Shown here piece by piece: positions 17,631 through 25,966 of a stretch of 64,000 nucleotides of DNA. Position 1 is the stretch's first letter. Each line of letters starts with the position of its first letter. The notes below the pieces were generated by a model. That model did no database searches. It was given only the letters and a program-made list of their open reading frames with translations, and was not told the DNA's origin. The DNA is from an uncultured Clostridium sp. (GTDB taxonomy: Bacteria > Bacillota > Clostridia > Lachnospirales > Lachnospiraceae), in NCBI GenBank assembly GCA_900547035.1, contig URFM01000011.1:16079-80078 (forward strand). Direction: 5' to 3'. The position numbers were made by a program, and so were the translations under genes.

Positions 17631-18554
17631 TTAGAACAGAGCCACGACAGCTCCATTATATGTGGCGTCGATAAATTCCTTCACCTCATCGCTGCAAAGA
17701 GCCTGAACCAGCGCCTGAATCTTCTCGCTGTTCTCATCTCCGGACCTTACCGCCACTACATTGGCGTAGGTCTGCGCAGCAAGAGAGTCAGAAGTTTCCG
17801 CTGCCAGAGCCTCGGATACGTTCAGTCCCGCCTCCAGGGCATAATTTCCGTTAATGATGGCAATATCGCAGTCGTCCATGGTTCTGGGGATCATGGCCGC
17901 TTCCATCTCAACAATTTCAAGATTTTTAGGATTCTCCTCAATATCGTTGGGCGTAGCTTCAAGTCCTGCCCCTTCCTTCAAAGTCAGCAGTCCCTGGTCC
18001 TGGAGCAGCAGAAGGGCTCTTGCCTCATTTGTGATATCATTGGGGACGAATACGGTAGCTCCGTCGGGAAGCTGGGACAGGTCCGTGGTCTTTCCCGCAT
18101 AGATGCCAAAGGGCTCATAGTGAATCTCCCCGGCGCTTACCAGGTCGGTTCCGTTCTGCTCATTGTAGGATTCCAGGTACTGGATGTGCTGGAAGTAGTT
18201 GGCGTCCAGTTCTCCCTCCTCCAGGGCACGGTTGGGAAGCACATAGTCCGTAAATTCCTGAATCTGCAGGTCGTATCCTTGTTCTGCCAGAATGGGTTTT
18301 ACTACCTCCAGAATCTCTGCGTGGGGTGCGGCAGTGGCACCTACAACCAGAGTCTCCAGTTCGCCGGAAGCAGCGGATTCTGCCTCGGAAACCTCGCTCT
18401 CAGCTCCTGCTGCCTCGGTCTCCTCTCCCGCAGCCTCAGTGCCCTCCATTGAGGCAGCCGTGGTCTGCTCCTGTGAGTTTCCGGAGCATCCTGCCAGTGC
18501 AGCGCAGGCTAAAGCCGCAGCCAGGGCAATGGTTCCCAGATTTTTCTTTTTCAT
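17631..18554 (-). CDS. metQ: Methionine ABC transporter substrate-binding lipoprotein
   Basis: 307 residues of the NlpA/MetQ family. A lipoprotein signal ends in LAGC (Cys23), followed by a low-complexity Ala/Glu/Thr linker, then ETLVVGATAAPHAEILEVVK and FTDYVLPNRALEEGELDANY, both typical of MetQ. It binds D/L-methionine outside the membrane and delivers it to MetNI. The ATG at 18554 has GAGGAGG nine bases upstream. Last gene of metN-metI-metQ. Confidence 0.93.
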   Translation of the reverse strand: MKKKNLGTIALAAALACAALAGCSGNSQEQTTAASMEGTEAAGEETEAAGAESEVSEAESAASGELETLVVGATAAPHAEILEVVKPILAEQGYDLQIQEFTDYVLPNRALEEGELDANYFQHIQYLESYNEQNGTDLVSAGEIHYEPFGIYAGKTTDLSQLPDGATVFVPNDITNEARALLLLQDQGLLTLKEGAGLEATPNDIEENPKNLEIVEMEAAMIPRTMDDCDIAIINGNYALEAGLNVSEALAAETSDSLAAQTYANVVAVRSGDENSEKIQALVQALCSDEVKEFIDATYNGAVVALF

Positions 18555-18639
18555 AATTCTTGTCCTCCTCTTATTATGATTGTTTTGGGCGCGGCCGCGC
18601 CCTGTATAATCAGCTTTGTATCCGGCCAGCAACCGGACC

Positions 18640-19305
18640 TCAGCGGATTCTCTTATCCGTTCCCTTGGACCAGTGCATAAATCCAATCTGAATCAGCTGG
18701 ACAATAATCACCAGCAGCACTACCGTGATCAGCATCATTTCTTCCTCATAGCGGTAGTAGCCATAACGGATGGCGATATCTCCCAATCCGCCGCCTCCGG
18801 CATAGCCGGCCATAGTGGAATATCCAAGGATGGTGGTGATGGAAATGGCCGCTCCCACCAGCAGAGAGGGCTTAGCCTCCGGCAGCAATACCTTCCAGAT
18901 AATCTGCATGGTTGAAGCTCCCATAGACTTTGCCGCCTCGATCACCCCGGCGTTGACCTCCTTTAAGGAAGACTCCACCATACGGGCGATGTAGGGGGAA
19001 GCGGAGAGGACCAGCGGCACCACAACCGCATTTGCGCCTGTCACCTTTCCCACAATCATCTTGGTCAGGGGCAGAATCATAATCAGCAAAATGATAAATG
19101 GAATGGACCGCAGCAGGTTAATCACCAGACCCAATATCCGGTTAAAGGCGGGAACCGGCCGGATACCGTCCTTGTCCGTCACAATCAGAAGGATTCCCAG
19201 AGGAATTCCGATCAGATAGGACAGGGCGGAGGATAAAGCCACCATGTAGAGGGTTTCAATAGTTCCATCTTTTAGCATTTCAATTGTAACCGCGTTCAGT
19301 TCCAT
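18640..19305 (-). CDS. metI: Methionine ABC transporter permease
   Basis: 221 residues with five membrane helices. The coupling-helix motif is around EVNAGVIEAAKSMGASTMQI, standard for MetI. The ATG follows the metN stop directly, with GAGGTGAG as ribosome site inside the end of metN, so the two are translationally linked. Confidence 0.93.
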   Translation of the reverse strand: MELNAVTIEMLKDGTIETLYMVALSSALSYLIGIPLGILLIVTDKDGIRPVPAFNRILGLVINLLRSIPFIILLIMILPLTKMIVGKVTGANAVVVPLVLSASPYIARMVESSLKEVNAGVIEAAKSMGASTMQIIWKVLLPEAKPSLLVGAAISITTILGYSTMAGYAGGGGLGDIAIRYGYYRYEEEMMLITVVLLVIIVQLIQIGFMHWSKGTDKRIR

Positions 19306-20334
19306 TTATCTCACCTCCTCAAAAGCTACTCCCGATGTTTTCAGGTAGTTGCGGACCCGGTTGGCGTCCACCTCATCCTCCGGAAGCTGAATCAGCATCT
19401 GGCCCATGGCCTTTCCCTCAATATCCCGGGTGTCAGCGTGCATGATGTTCACCGGCACCTTGCAGGCCAGAATCATATTGGCGATTACCGGCTCCGAGGA
19501 CTCTCTCCCATCAAAGATGATGCGGATCTGTCCCGATTTTCCGAAATTGGCCCGCTGGGTATCTGCTTCGCCCAAAATCAATCTGCGTCCGATCTGGGAC
19601 TTGGGTCCGGAGAAAATTTCCGACACTTTTCCGAATTCCGCAATATGGCTCTGATCAATAATTGCTACCCGGTCGCAGATGGCCTCGATGACCGCCATCT
19701 CGTGGGTAATGACAATGACCGTAATTCCCATCTCCCGGTTAATCTGCTTTAACAGCGCCAGAATGGATTTTGTGGTATTTGGGTCCAGGGCGCTGGTGGC
19801 CTCGTCGCAGAGAAGCACCTTTGGATTGGTCGCCATTGCCCGGGCGATGGCAACCCTCTGCTTCTGACCTCCGGACAGCTGGGCCGGATAAGCCTTCACC
19901 CGTTCTTCCAGTCCCACCAGCTTCAAAAGCTCCAGGGCTCTCTTCTTCGCCTCAGCCTTGGAAACCCCCGCAATCTCCAGAGGGAAGCAGACATTCTGGA
20001 GAACATTTCTCTGCTCCAGAAGGTTGAACTGCTGAAAAATCATTCCCATAGACCGCCTTGCCAGACGCTTCTGTTTTTCTGTCATGGCCGACAGATTTTC
20101 TCCTTCAAAAAATACCCGTCCCGAAGTCGGCACTTCCAGATAGTTGATACAGCGCACCAGGGTACTCTTGCCCGCTCCGGAGAGGCCGATAATTCCAAAG
20201 ATCTCTCCTTTAAAAATTTCCAGATTAATGTCATCCAGGGCAGTTACCAAACCATTGGCAGTTTTAAACTGCTTGCCCAGGCCTTCCAGCCGGATGATCG
20301 TCTCTCTGCCTTGTTCCTCCATACTCCCATCCAT
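19306..20334 (-). CDS. metN: Methionine ABC transporter ATP-binding protein
   Basis: 342 residues. Walker A GLSGAGKST, signature LSGGQKQRVAIARAM and Walker B VLLCDEATSALD are all present, and residues about 260-342 form the NIL domain that binds methionine and inhibits transport when the cell is full. Start choice is uncertain: the ATG at 20334 touches its AAAGGA ribosome site, while the in-frame ATG at 20322 would be 12 bases away. Expression is probably controlled by the leader described at 20404-20652. Confidence 0.93.
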   Translation of the reverse strand: MDGSMEEQGRETIIRLEGLGKQFKTANGLVTALDDINLEIFKGEIFGIIGLSGAGKSTLVRCINYLEVPTSGRVFFEGENLSAMTEKQKRLARRSMGMIFQQFNLLEQRNVLQNVCFPLEIAGVSKAEAKKRALELLKLVGLEERVKAYPAQLSGGQKQRVAIARAMATNPKVLLCDEATSALDPNTTKSILALLKQINREMGITVIVITHEMAVIEAICDRVAIIDQSHIAEFGKVSEIFSGPKSQIGRRLILGEADTQRANFGKSGQIRIIFDGRESSEPVIANMILACKVPVNIMHADTRDIEGKAMGQMLIQLPEDEVDANRVRNYLKTSGVAFEEVR

Positions 20335-20403
20335 TCCTTTCTTCGCTTTGTAAAATTGGCGGCTCGCGTAAGCGGCGTTAAGATCAGGCGCTAAGTGCTC
20401 GTA

Positions 20404-20444
20404 ACAAAATAGGGCCGCATGTCTTGCTCAGACCTGCGACCCCT
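20404..20444 (-). terminator. Candidate attenuator hairpin in the metN leader
   Basis: On the minus strand AGGGGTCGCAGGTCT folds back on AGACATGCGGCCCT (outer AGGG/CCCT, CGCA/TGCG, inner GTCT/AGAC, loop GAGCA), followed by ATTTTGTT. It lies between the Met-rich leader peptide and metN, where an attenuator belongs. The U-tract is modest, so termination strength is uncertain. Confidence 0.5.
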
Positions 20445-20504
20445 TATACCTTACGTAAAGCGACACCAATCAATTCTCAACAATCCATACAAAAGAAACT
20501 GCAT

Positions 20505-20597
20505 TCAGTTTTTGGCACACGGAAAAGAACGGCACATCAGCATGCACATGCCATTCATCATATCCATATTCATCTCCATGGCCTGAAACTGGTTCAT
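20505..20597 (-). CDS. Met-rich leader peptide of the metNIQ operon
   Basis: A 30-codon reading frame with ACAGGAGGAAATTC before its ATG, an excellent ribosome site. Nine of 30 residues are methionine, at positions 1, 7, 9, 11, 13, 14, 17, 19 and 21; the run MEMNMDMMNGMCMLM is followed by CRSFPCAKN and a TGA. It ends 170 bases before metN. Such Met density directly upstream of a methionine importer is what a ribosome-stalling leader peptide would look like, by analogy with trp, his and leu leaders. A structural hairpin AAACTG-AATG-CAGTTT spans the stop codon. The attenuation model is inference. Confidence 0.65.
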   Translation of the reverse strand: MNQFQAMEMNMDMMNGMCMLMCRSFPCAKN

Positions 20598-20622
20598 GAA
20601 TTTCCTCCTGTAATGGTTTTCT

Positions 20623-20652
20623 ATCATAGTGTATGACTAGGATTGACTGTAA
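20623..20652 (-). promoter_or_regulatory. Candidate promoter of the metNIQ leader
   Basis: TTACAG (20647-20652) and TATGAT (20623-20628) on the minus strand are spaced by 18 bases and lie about 25 bases before the leader peptide start. The structured repeat at 20655 begins directly upstream of the -35. Confidence 0.45.
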
Positions 20653-20654
20653 CA

Positions 20655-20797
20655 GTTCAGGACGGCGGGGAAACGAGAGGAAGAGCAGACGTTAAGCTTG
20701 CTTATAAGCGTACTCTTCCTCCCGTTTTCACATCGGATGGACATCCGATGCTTCTTGTTCGGTCTTTGACCGGACAAGAAGATGAGCCGTCCTGAAC
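20655..20797. repeat. Structured intergenic repeat, copy A
   Basis: The ends GTTCAGGACGGC and GCCGTCCTGAAC pair as a 12-bp closing stem. Inside are three hairpins: a long arm GAAACG..GAGGAAGAG/CTCTTCCTC..CGTTTTC with apex containing GCTTATAAGC; a middle arm CATCGGATG-GA-CATCCGATG; and a third arm CTTCTTGTTCGGTC-TTT-GACCGGACAAGAAG. Together they form a four-way-junction shape. It lies between the pepV stop and the metNIQ promoter. Copy B is at 25773-25914 in the opposite orientation. Confidence 0.85.
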
Positions 20798-20874
20798 AGT
20801 CACGATTTATCTTATCTAAGAAGATACACTACAATGAAAGGTTTGTCAAGTTCTTTATTTCTATTTTTCCAAAG

Positions 20875-22278
20875 TTAACTGCACAGCTCCACAATCACCT
20901 GTGCGAAAATCTTGGCGCTGGCAAGAAGCTCATCAATCACCGCAAATTCATCGGCTCCATGCATGTGGTTGTCCGTTCCCGGGAAAGCGGCGCCGAAGGC
21001 TACTCCGTGCTTCAGCCCGTGGACATAAGTCCCGCCGCCGATGGCAAGGCAGCCTCCTTTCAGGCCGGTATACTCCTCGTAAACCCGGTTCAGTACCTTC
21101 ACGAACTCAGAGTCCCCGTCCACATGATGGGGCGGAATCATGGAATCGTTGCGCAGGGCAATGCCGTTCTCAGCCATCCGGTCTTTAATTACCTTCAGGG
21201 TGTTTTCCTCATTGGAGCAGATGGGGCAGCGGCTGTCAAATACGCCTTCCAAATGCTGGTCGTCCACCGTCAGCATGCTGAAAGCCAAAGTCAAATCCCC
21301 GGAAAGTTCATCGGACCTGGAAACCCCCAGAGCCTGTCCGCTGGTGTCTCCGTGAGGCATCAGCTTCTCCAGGGCTGCTGCCGCACGAACCTGCGGGCAG
21401 TCTGCCAGAGGCAGTCCCGCAATCAGTTTCAGAAGGCCTGTCAGGGCATTTTTTCCTTCCTGAGGAGTGGATGCGTGGGCTCCCTCGCCCTGGGCCAGCA
21501 CCAGGATTCCCTCCTGACGGACGGAAAGAGCGAAATGGATTCCCGTCTCCTGCTCCACCTGACGCGCTTCCTTCTCGATCTCCTCGGCCTCCAGTCCCGC
21601 CAGAATGGCCTCCGCCTTTCCTGGAACTACATTGGCCTTAGTGCCGGAAGAAAAGCTTACCAGCTTAGGCAGTGCCTCCGAAGCCTCAAAGGAACTGTCA
21701 AAATGTCCCTCCAGGCGGCCTTTCTCAATATTGACTACCGGGAACTCACCGTCCGGTGAAAAGGTCATGGGGGCCTCTTTCTCCACATCGTAGTAATGTT
21801 CAATGTCAGAGCTGCCGCATTCCTCGTCCGTTCCCAGAATCAGACGCACATTTTTGGTCAGGGGAATCCCCAGATCCTTCACGCAGCGCATGGCGTAAAG
21901 GGCGGCTACCGCCGGCCCCTTGTCATCCGCCGTGCCTCTGCCGTAAAGCTTTCCATCCTTCTCCACCGGTTCAAAGGGCTCCGTCACCGTCCAGCCCTCT
22001 CCAGCCGGAACCACATCCAGATGAGCCAGAATATCCAGCTGCGCCGGACCGTCATTCAGGTCCGCAGTTCCTACATAATTGTCGTAGTTGTTGACAGAAA
22101 AACCATACCGCTCCGCCATATCCAGAGCCGCATTCAGAGCCGCAAAGGCCCCTTCTCCGTAAGGTTTCCCGGCGCTGTAGGGCATTTTTTCACTGTTGAT
22201 ACGGCACAGGGCAGAAATATCCTCAATCATCTCCTGTCTGTGGCTGTCGATATAGGACTCAATTTTTTCTCGATACAT
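20875..22278 (-). CDS. pepV: Sapep/PepV family Mn2+-dependent dipeptidase
   Basis: 467 residues of the M20 metallopeptidase family. Metal-binding segments are DILAHLDVVPAGEGW, GRGTADDKGPAVAALYAM and LGTDEECGSSD; the last His lies near the C-terminus in GTDNHMHGADEF. These enzymes cleave dipeptides with an unblocked N-terminus in the cytoplasm. GGAGGAGAAGG lies just before the ATG. It is followed upstream on the same strand by yqeY. Confidence 0.9.
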   Translation of the reverse strand: MYREKIESYIDSHRQEMIEDISALCRINSEKMPYSAGKPYGEGAFAALNAALDMAERYGFSVNNYDNYVGTADLNDGPAQLDILAHLDVVPAGEGWTVTEPFEPVEKDGKLYGRGTADDKGPAVAALYAMRCVKDLGIPLTKNVRLILGTDEECGSSDIEHYYDVEKEAPMTFSPDGEFPVVNIEKGRLEGHFDSSFEASEALPKLVSFSSGTKANVVPGKAEAILAGLEAEEIEKEARQVEQETGIHFALSVRQEGILVLAQGEGAHASTPQEGKNALTGLLKLIAGLPLADCPQVRAAAALEKLMPHGDTSGQALGVSRSDELSGDLTLAFSMLTVDDQHLEGVFDSRCPICSNEENTLKVIKDRMAENGIALRNDSMIPPHHVDGDSEFVKVLNRVYEEYTGLKGGCLAIGGGTYVHGLKHGVAFGAAFPGTDNHMHGADEFAVIDELLASAKIFAQVIVELCS

Positions 22279-22295
22279 ATCCTTCTCCTCCAGTG

Positions 22296-22742
22296 CTATT
22301 TCATCATCTGAGCTAGAGTTTCATTGACCACTTTGCCGTCAGCCTTTCCCTTTACCAAGGGCATCAGTACCTTCATGACCGCACCTTTATCCTTCGGGGA
22401 AGGGGTCTCGATTCCAAGCTTTGCCAGAACCTGGCCAATCACCTCTTTAATCTGCTCCACAGACATATCCTCAGGAGCGAATTCCTTATAAACGGCAATT
22501 CTGGCCGCCGCTTCGTCCCGGATATCCTGCCGGTCCGCCGGCGCCAGATCGTAGGTTTCCTGGGTTTGCTTGATTTCCTTCTTTACAACGGCATTCTCCT
22601 CTGCCTCTGTCAGCTCCTCCCGCTTGTCAATCTGCGCATTTTTCAGCGCGGACAGCAGCATGGACAGGGAATCTTTCCGCTCCTTGTCTTTGGCTTTCAT
22701 AGCCTCCACCATAGCGGCTCTTACCTGGTCAATCTTGCTCAT
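22296..22742 (-). CDS. yqeY: GatB/YqeY domain protein
   Basis: 148 residues, a full-length YqeY protein: MSKIDQVRAAMVEAMKAKDK at the start and APEDMSVEQIKEVIGQVLAK in the C-terminal half. The domain is related to the tail domain of amidotransferase subunit GatB and is thought to bind tRNA; its cellular role is not settled. AAAGGAG lies ten bases before the ATG. It sits 17 bases after prfC and 17 bases before pepV on the same strand. Confidence 0.9.
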   Translation of the reverse strand: MSKIDQVRAAMVEAMKAKDKERKDSLSMLLSALKNAQIDKREELTEAEENAVVKKEIKQTQETYDLAPADRQDIRDEAAARIAVYKEFAPEDMSVEQIKEVIGQVLAKLGIETPSPKDKGAVMKVLMPLVKGKADGKVVNETLAQMMK

Positions 22743-22759
22743 CTTATTTATTCTCCTTT

Positions 22760-24364
22760 CTATGCTTTTCCGAATTCGGAGAGTTTCAGATCGGGATTGC
22801 GTTCCAGCACCATCCCGACACTCCAGCTGTTGATGAAGAGCAGCAAGGGATTTCCCTTCAGATCTTTGATCCGCTTCATATCGGATGTGCCCTGGATTCG
22901 GGCCACATCCACCTCCTGTGGATTTTCCACCCAGCGGATGTACTCAAAGGGCAGCTTCTCCAAAGCTACCTCCACATTGTATTCATTTTTCAGGCGATAG
23001 GTGAGAACCTCAAACTGCAGCTCTCCTACCACGCCCACAATAATCTCCTCCATGCCGGTGTTAAATTCCTGGAAGATCTGGATGGCACCTTCCTGGGCGA
23101 TCTGGTTCACGCCTTTGATAAATTGTTTGCGCTTCATGGTGTCTACCTGGCGCACTCTGGCGAAATGCTCCGGGGCGAAGGTAGGGATTCCCTCAAACTC
23201 GAATTTTTCATTGGACTGGCACAGGGTATCTCCAATGGAGAAAATACCCGGATCAAAAACGCCGATAATGTCCCCGGCGTAGGCCTCCTCCACAATCTTG
23301 CGGTCCTGGGCCATTAGCTGCTGGGGCTGGGTAAGCCGGATCTTCTTTCCTCCCTGCACATGGTTGACCTCCATGCCCGCCTCAAATTTTCCGGAGCAGA
23401 TGCGCATAAAGGCAATCCGGTCCCGGTGAGCCTTGTTCATATTGGCCTGAATCTTAAAAACAAAGGCGGAAAAGTCCGGACGGAAGGGGTCAATTTCCCC
23501 ATCCAGGGTCTTTCTGGGAAGGGGCGGGGTAGTCATTTTCAGGAAATGCTCCAGAAATGTCTCCACGCCGAAATTAGTCAGAGCGGAACCGAAAAATACG
23601 GGGGATAAATCTCCCCGCTGCACCCGGTCCATGTCCAGCTCGTCGCTTGCTCCGTCCAAAAGCTCAATGTCGTCCCTTAACTGGCTGTGGAAGTCCTGTC
23701 CGATGACCGCATCCACATCCGTTCCCTCCAGCTCAAATTCCTGGCTGGCCACCTCTTTGGCTCCGCCCATAGCGGCGGTAAAGGTGGTTATCTTTCTGGT
23801 AAAGCGGTCGTAGACGCCCTTAAAGCTCTTTCCGCAGCCGATGGGCCAGTTGACGGGACAGGTGCGGATTCCCAGCACCTCCTCAATCTCGTCCAGCAAC
23901 TCGTAAGGGTCTCTGGCCTCCCGGTCGAATTTGTTGATAAAGGTGAAAATCGGAATATGGCGCATAACACAGACCTTAAACAGCTTGATGGTCTGGGCCT
24001 CCACGCCCTTGGATCCGTCGATTACCATGACCGCCGAGTCCGCCGCCATCAGCGTCCGGTAGGTGTCCTCGGAAAAGTCCTGGTGTCCCGGCGTGTCCAG
24101 AATATTGATGCAGTACCCCTCATAATTAAACTGCATGGCCGAGGAGGTAACGGAGATTCCTCTCTCCTTCTCGATATCCATCCAGTCAGATACCGCGTGT
24201 TTCGCCGCCTTTCTGCCCTTTACCGTTCCCGCCAGATTGATGGCTCCTCCGTAGAGGAGGAATTTCTCCGTCAGCGTCGTTTTTCCTGCGTCGGGGTGGG
24301 AAATGATGGCAAAGGTCCGGCGCTTCTTAATCTCTTCTATCATTTGTTCTGAGGTTTGTGGCAA
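22760..24364 (-). CDS. prfC: Peptide chain release factor 3
   Basis: 534 residues. The GTPase motifs are FAIISHPDAGKTTLTEKFLL (G1), DTPGHQDFSEDTYR (G3) and INKFDREARDPYELLDEIEE (G4), with the RF3-specific GVYDRFTRKI and C-terminal domain III. It recycles RF1/RF2 from the ribosome after termination. The TTG at 24364 has GGGAGG nine bases upstream; the first ATG lies seven codons later. Confidence 0.95.
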   Translation of the reverse strand: MPQTSEQMIEEIKKRRTFAIISHPDAGKTTLTEKFLLYGGAINLAGTVKGRKAAKHAVSDWMDIEKERGISVTSSAMQFNYEGYCINILDTPGHQDFSEDTYRTLMAADSAVMVIDGSKGVEAQTIKLFKVCVMRHIPIFTFINKFDREARDPYELLDEIEEVLGIRTCPVNWPIGCGKSFKGVYDRFTRKITTFTAAMGGAKEVASQEFELEGTDVDAVIGQDFHSQLRDDIELLDGASDELDMDRVQRGDLSPVFFGSALTNFGVETFLEHFLKMTTPPLPRKTLDGEIDPFRPDFSAFVFKIQANMNKAHRDRIAFMRICSGKFEAGMEVNHVQGGKKIRLTQPQQLMAQDRKIVEEAYAGDIIGVFDPGIFSIGDTLCQSNEKFEFEGIPTFAPEHFARVRQVDTMKRKQFIKGVNQIAQEGAIQIFQEFNTGMEEIIVGVVGELQFEVLTYRLKNEYNVEVALEKLPFEYIRWVENPQEVDVARIQGTSDMKRIKDLKGNPLLLFINSWSVGMVLERNPDLKLSEFGKA

Positions 24365-24445
24365 TGGTTATGTCCTCCCTGTTTGTTCTCACGAAAAGAT
24401 GGACGCATGCGGCAAAATGCCAGAACGCCCACCTGGTCTGTCACG

Positions 24446-24465
24446 GTTCAGGGCGGCCCCTGAAC
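24446..24465. repeat. Remnant of the structured repeat (ends only)
   Basis: GTTCAGGGCGGCCCCTGAAC is close to the two ends of the 143-bp repeat joined with all internal arms missing (GTTCAGG..CGG / CCTGAAC). It lies between coaBC and prfC. It may be an internal-deletion derivative or an unrelated short hairpin that ends coaBC transcription. Confidence 0.5.
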
Positions 24466-24511
24466 TGTTATTATTCTATTATGAACGGAATATAAAGTCA
24501 AGGCTGGCGTT

Positions 24512-25714
24512 TTATCCCCGACTCATCTCCAAAATCCGGTCCAAAATCCGATGAGCCGCCTCATCCTTACTCATCAGGGGCAGCTCCCTGGTCTCGTCCC
24601 TGGTAATCATGGTGATTACATTGGTATCCCCGGCGAATCCGGCTCCTTCTACCTTCAGGTTGTTGGCGATTATCATGTCCACATGCTTTTTCTCCAATTT
24701 GGCTCTGGAATTTTCCAGAAGGTTCTCCGTCTCCATGGAAAATCCGCAGAGAATCTGTCCCGGCCGCCGGTTTTCTCCCAGCCATCCCAGTATATCCCTG
24801 GTCCTGGTCAAGGGGATGGACATATCCCCTTCTTTCTTTTTAATCTTCTCCGTTCCCACTTGGGCAGGCCGGTAGTCGGCTACCGCGGCGGCTTTGATGA
24901 TCACATCCTGCTCCCCGCATCTCTCGCTGACCGCTTCGAACATTTCCTGGGCACTCTCCACCGGAATCACCTTCGTAAACATAGGCGGCTGAATCTGCAC
25001 CGGTCCGCTGACCAATGTCACCTCCGCCCCTCTCCTGGCAGCCGCCCTGGCAATGGCGTAGCCCATCTTGCCGCTGGAGTGGTTGGTAATAAAGCGCACC
25101 GGGTCGATGGCCTCCCTGGTGGGGCCTGCGGTCACCAGGATTTTCTTCCCCTTCAGGTCCTTTTCAAACCCGATTTCCTGGACGATATATTCAAAGAGCA
25201 CCTCCGGTTCCGGCATTTTTCCCGCTCCCGTATCCCCGCAGGCAAGATACCCGCAGGACGGGGCGATTACCTCCATGCCGTACCGCCGGCAGATATCCAG
25301 ATTATCCTGGAGAATGGGGTTTTCAAACATCCTGGTATTCATGGCCGGGGCCAGAATCTTTTTGCAGGTGCAGGCCATCACCGTGGTGGTCAGCATATCG
25401 TCGGCAATCCCGTGAGCAATCTTTCCGATTACATTGGCGGAGGCCGGAGCAATCATCACCACATCCGCGGCTTTTGCCAGGGCCACATGCTCCACGCTGA
25501 ACTGAAAATTCCGGTCAAAGGTGTCCACCAGGCACTTGTTCCCCGTCAGAGTTTCAAAAGTGATGGGATTGATAAAGTTTACCGCGTTTTCCGTCATCAG
25601 CACATGGACGTTAGCTCCCTGCTTCACCAGCATGCTGGCCAGGGAGGCGATTTTATAGGCGGCGATGCTGCCCGTTACCCCCAGCGCCACGGTTTTTCCT
25701 TTTAAGATAGACAT
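24512..25714 (-). CDS. coaBC: Bifunctional phosphopantothenoylcysteine decarboxylase/phosphopantothenate-cysteine ligase
   Basis: 400 residues. The N-terminal CoaC half has LGVTGSIAAYKIASLASMLV, the active His in SVEHVALAKAADVVMIAPAS, AMNTRMFENP and the substrate-clamp Cys in YLACGDTGAGKM. The CoaB half begins near ILVTAGPTREAIDPVRFI with NHSSGKMGYAIA. It makes 4'-phosphopantetheine on the CoA pathway, after the pantothenate kinase step performed by the divergent coaX. GGAGGG lies five bases before the ATG. Confidence 0.95.
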   Translation of the reverse strand: MSILKGKTVALGVTGSIAAYKIASLASMLVKQGANVHVLMTENAVNFINPITFETLTGNKCLVDTFDRNFQFSVEHVALAKAADVVMIAPASANVIGKIAHGIADDMLTTTVMACTCKKILAPAMNTRMFENPILQDNLDICRRYGMEVIAPSCGYLACGDTGAGKMPEPEVLFEYIVQEIGFEKDLKGKKILVTAGPTREAIDPVRFITNHSSGKMGYAIARAAARRGAEVTLVSGPVQIQPPMFTKVIPVESAQEMFEAVSERCGEQDVIIKAAAVADYRPAQVGTEKIKKKEGDMSIPLTRTRDILGWLGENRRPGQILCGFSMETENLLENSRAKLEKKHVDMIIANNLKVEGAGFAGDTNVITMITRDETRELPLMSKDEAAHRILDRILEMSRG

Positions 25715-25772
25715 AGGTTCCCTCCAAGTTGTATTTTCAGGTGTTCTGTGTTAGAATTTTCGTAATATAACT

Positions 25773-25914
25773 GTTCAGGACGGCTCATCTTCTTGTCCGG
25801 CCAAGGCCGGACAAGAAGCCTCGGATGTCCATCCGATGTGAAAACGAGGGCAAAAGCATGCTTATAAGCAAGCTTAACGCCTGTTTTTGCCCTCGTTTTC
25901 CCGCCGTCCTGAAC
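25773..25914. repeat. Structured intergenic repeat, copy B
   Basis: Same 12-bp ends and three-arm layout as copy A but inverted, between the divergent coaBC and coaX genes. Read on the minus strand the long arm is GAAAACGAGGGCAAAA / TTTTGCCCTCGTTTTC, a perfect 16-bp stem, and the third arm is CTTCTTGTCCGGCC-TT-GGCCGGACAAGAAG. Where the arms differ from copy A both strands of the stem changed together. The apex CGTTAAGCTTGCTTATAAGC is conserved. Confidence 0.85.
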
Positions 25915-25966
25915 TATTACCTCTACTATACCACACTATTTTTTCATTGGAAAGGAGTTCCCTGGA

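Noticed and set aside
20340..20660. SAM riboswitch or T-box upstream of metN
   Set aside because: I looked for the SAM-I core and the T-box sequence and found neither.
24551..25705. Long open frame antisense to coaBC
   Set aside because: Its protein is low in family-like motifs, and coaBC on the other strand is complete with all active-site motifs.
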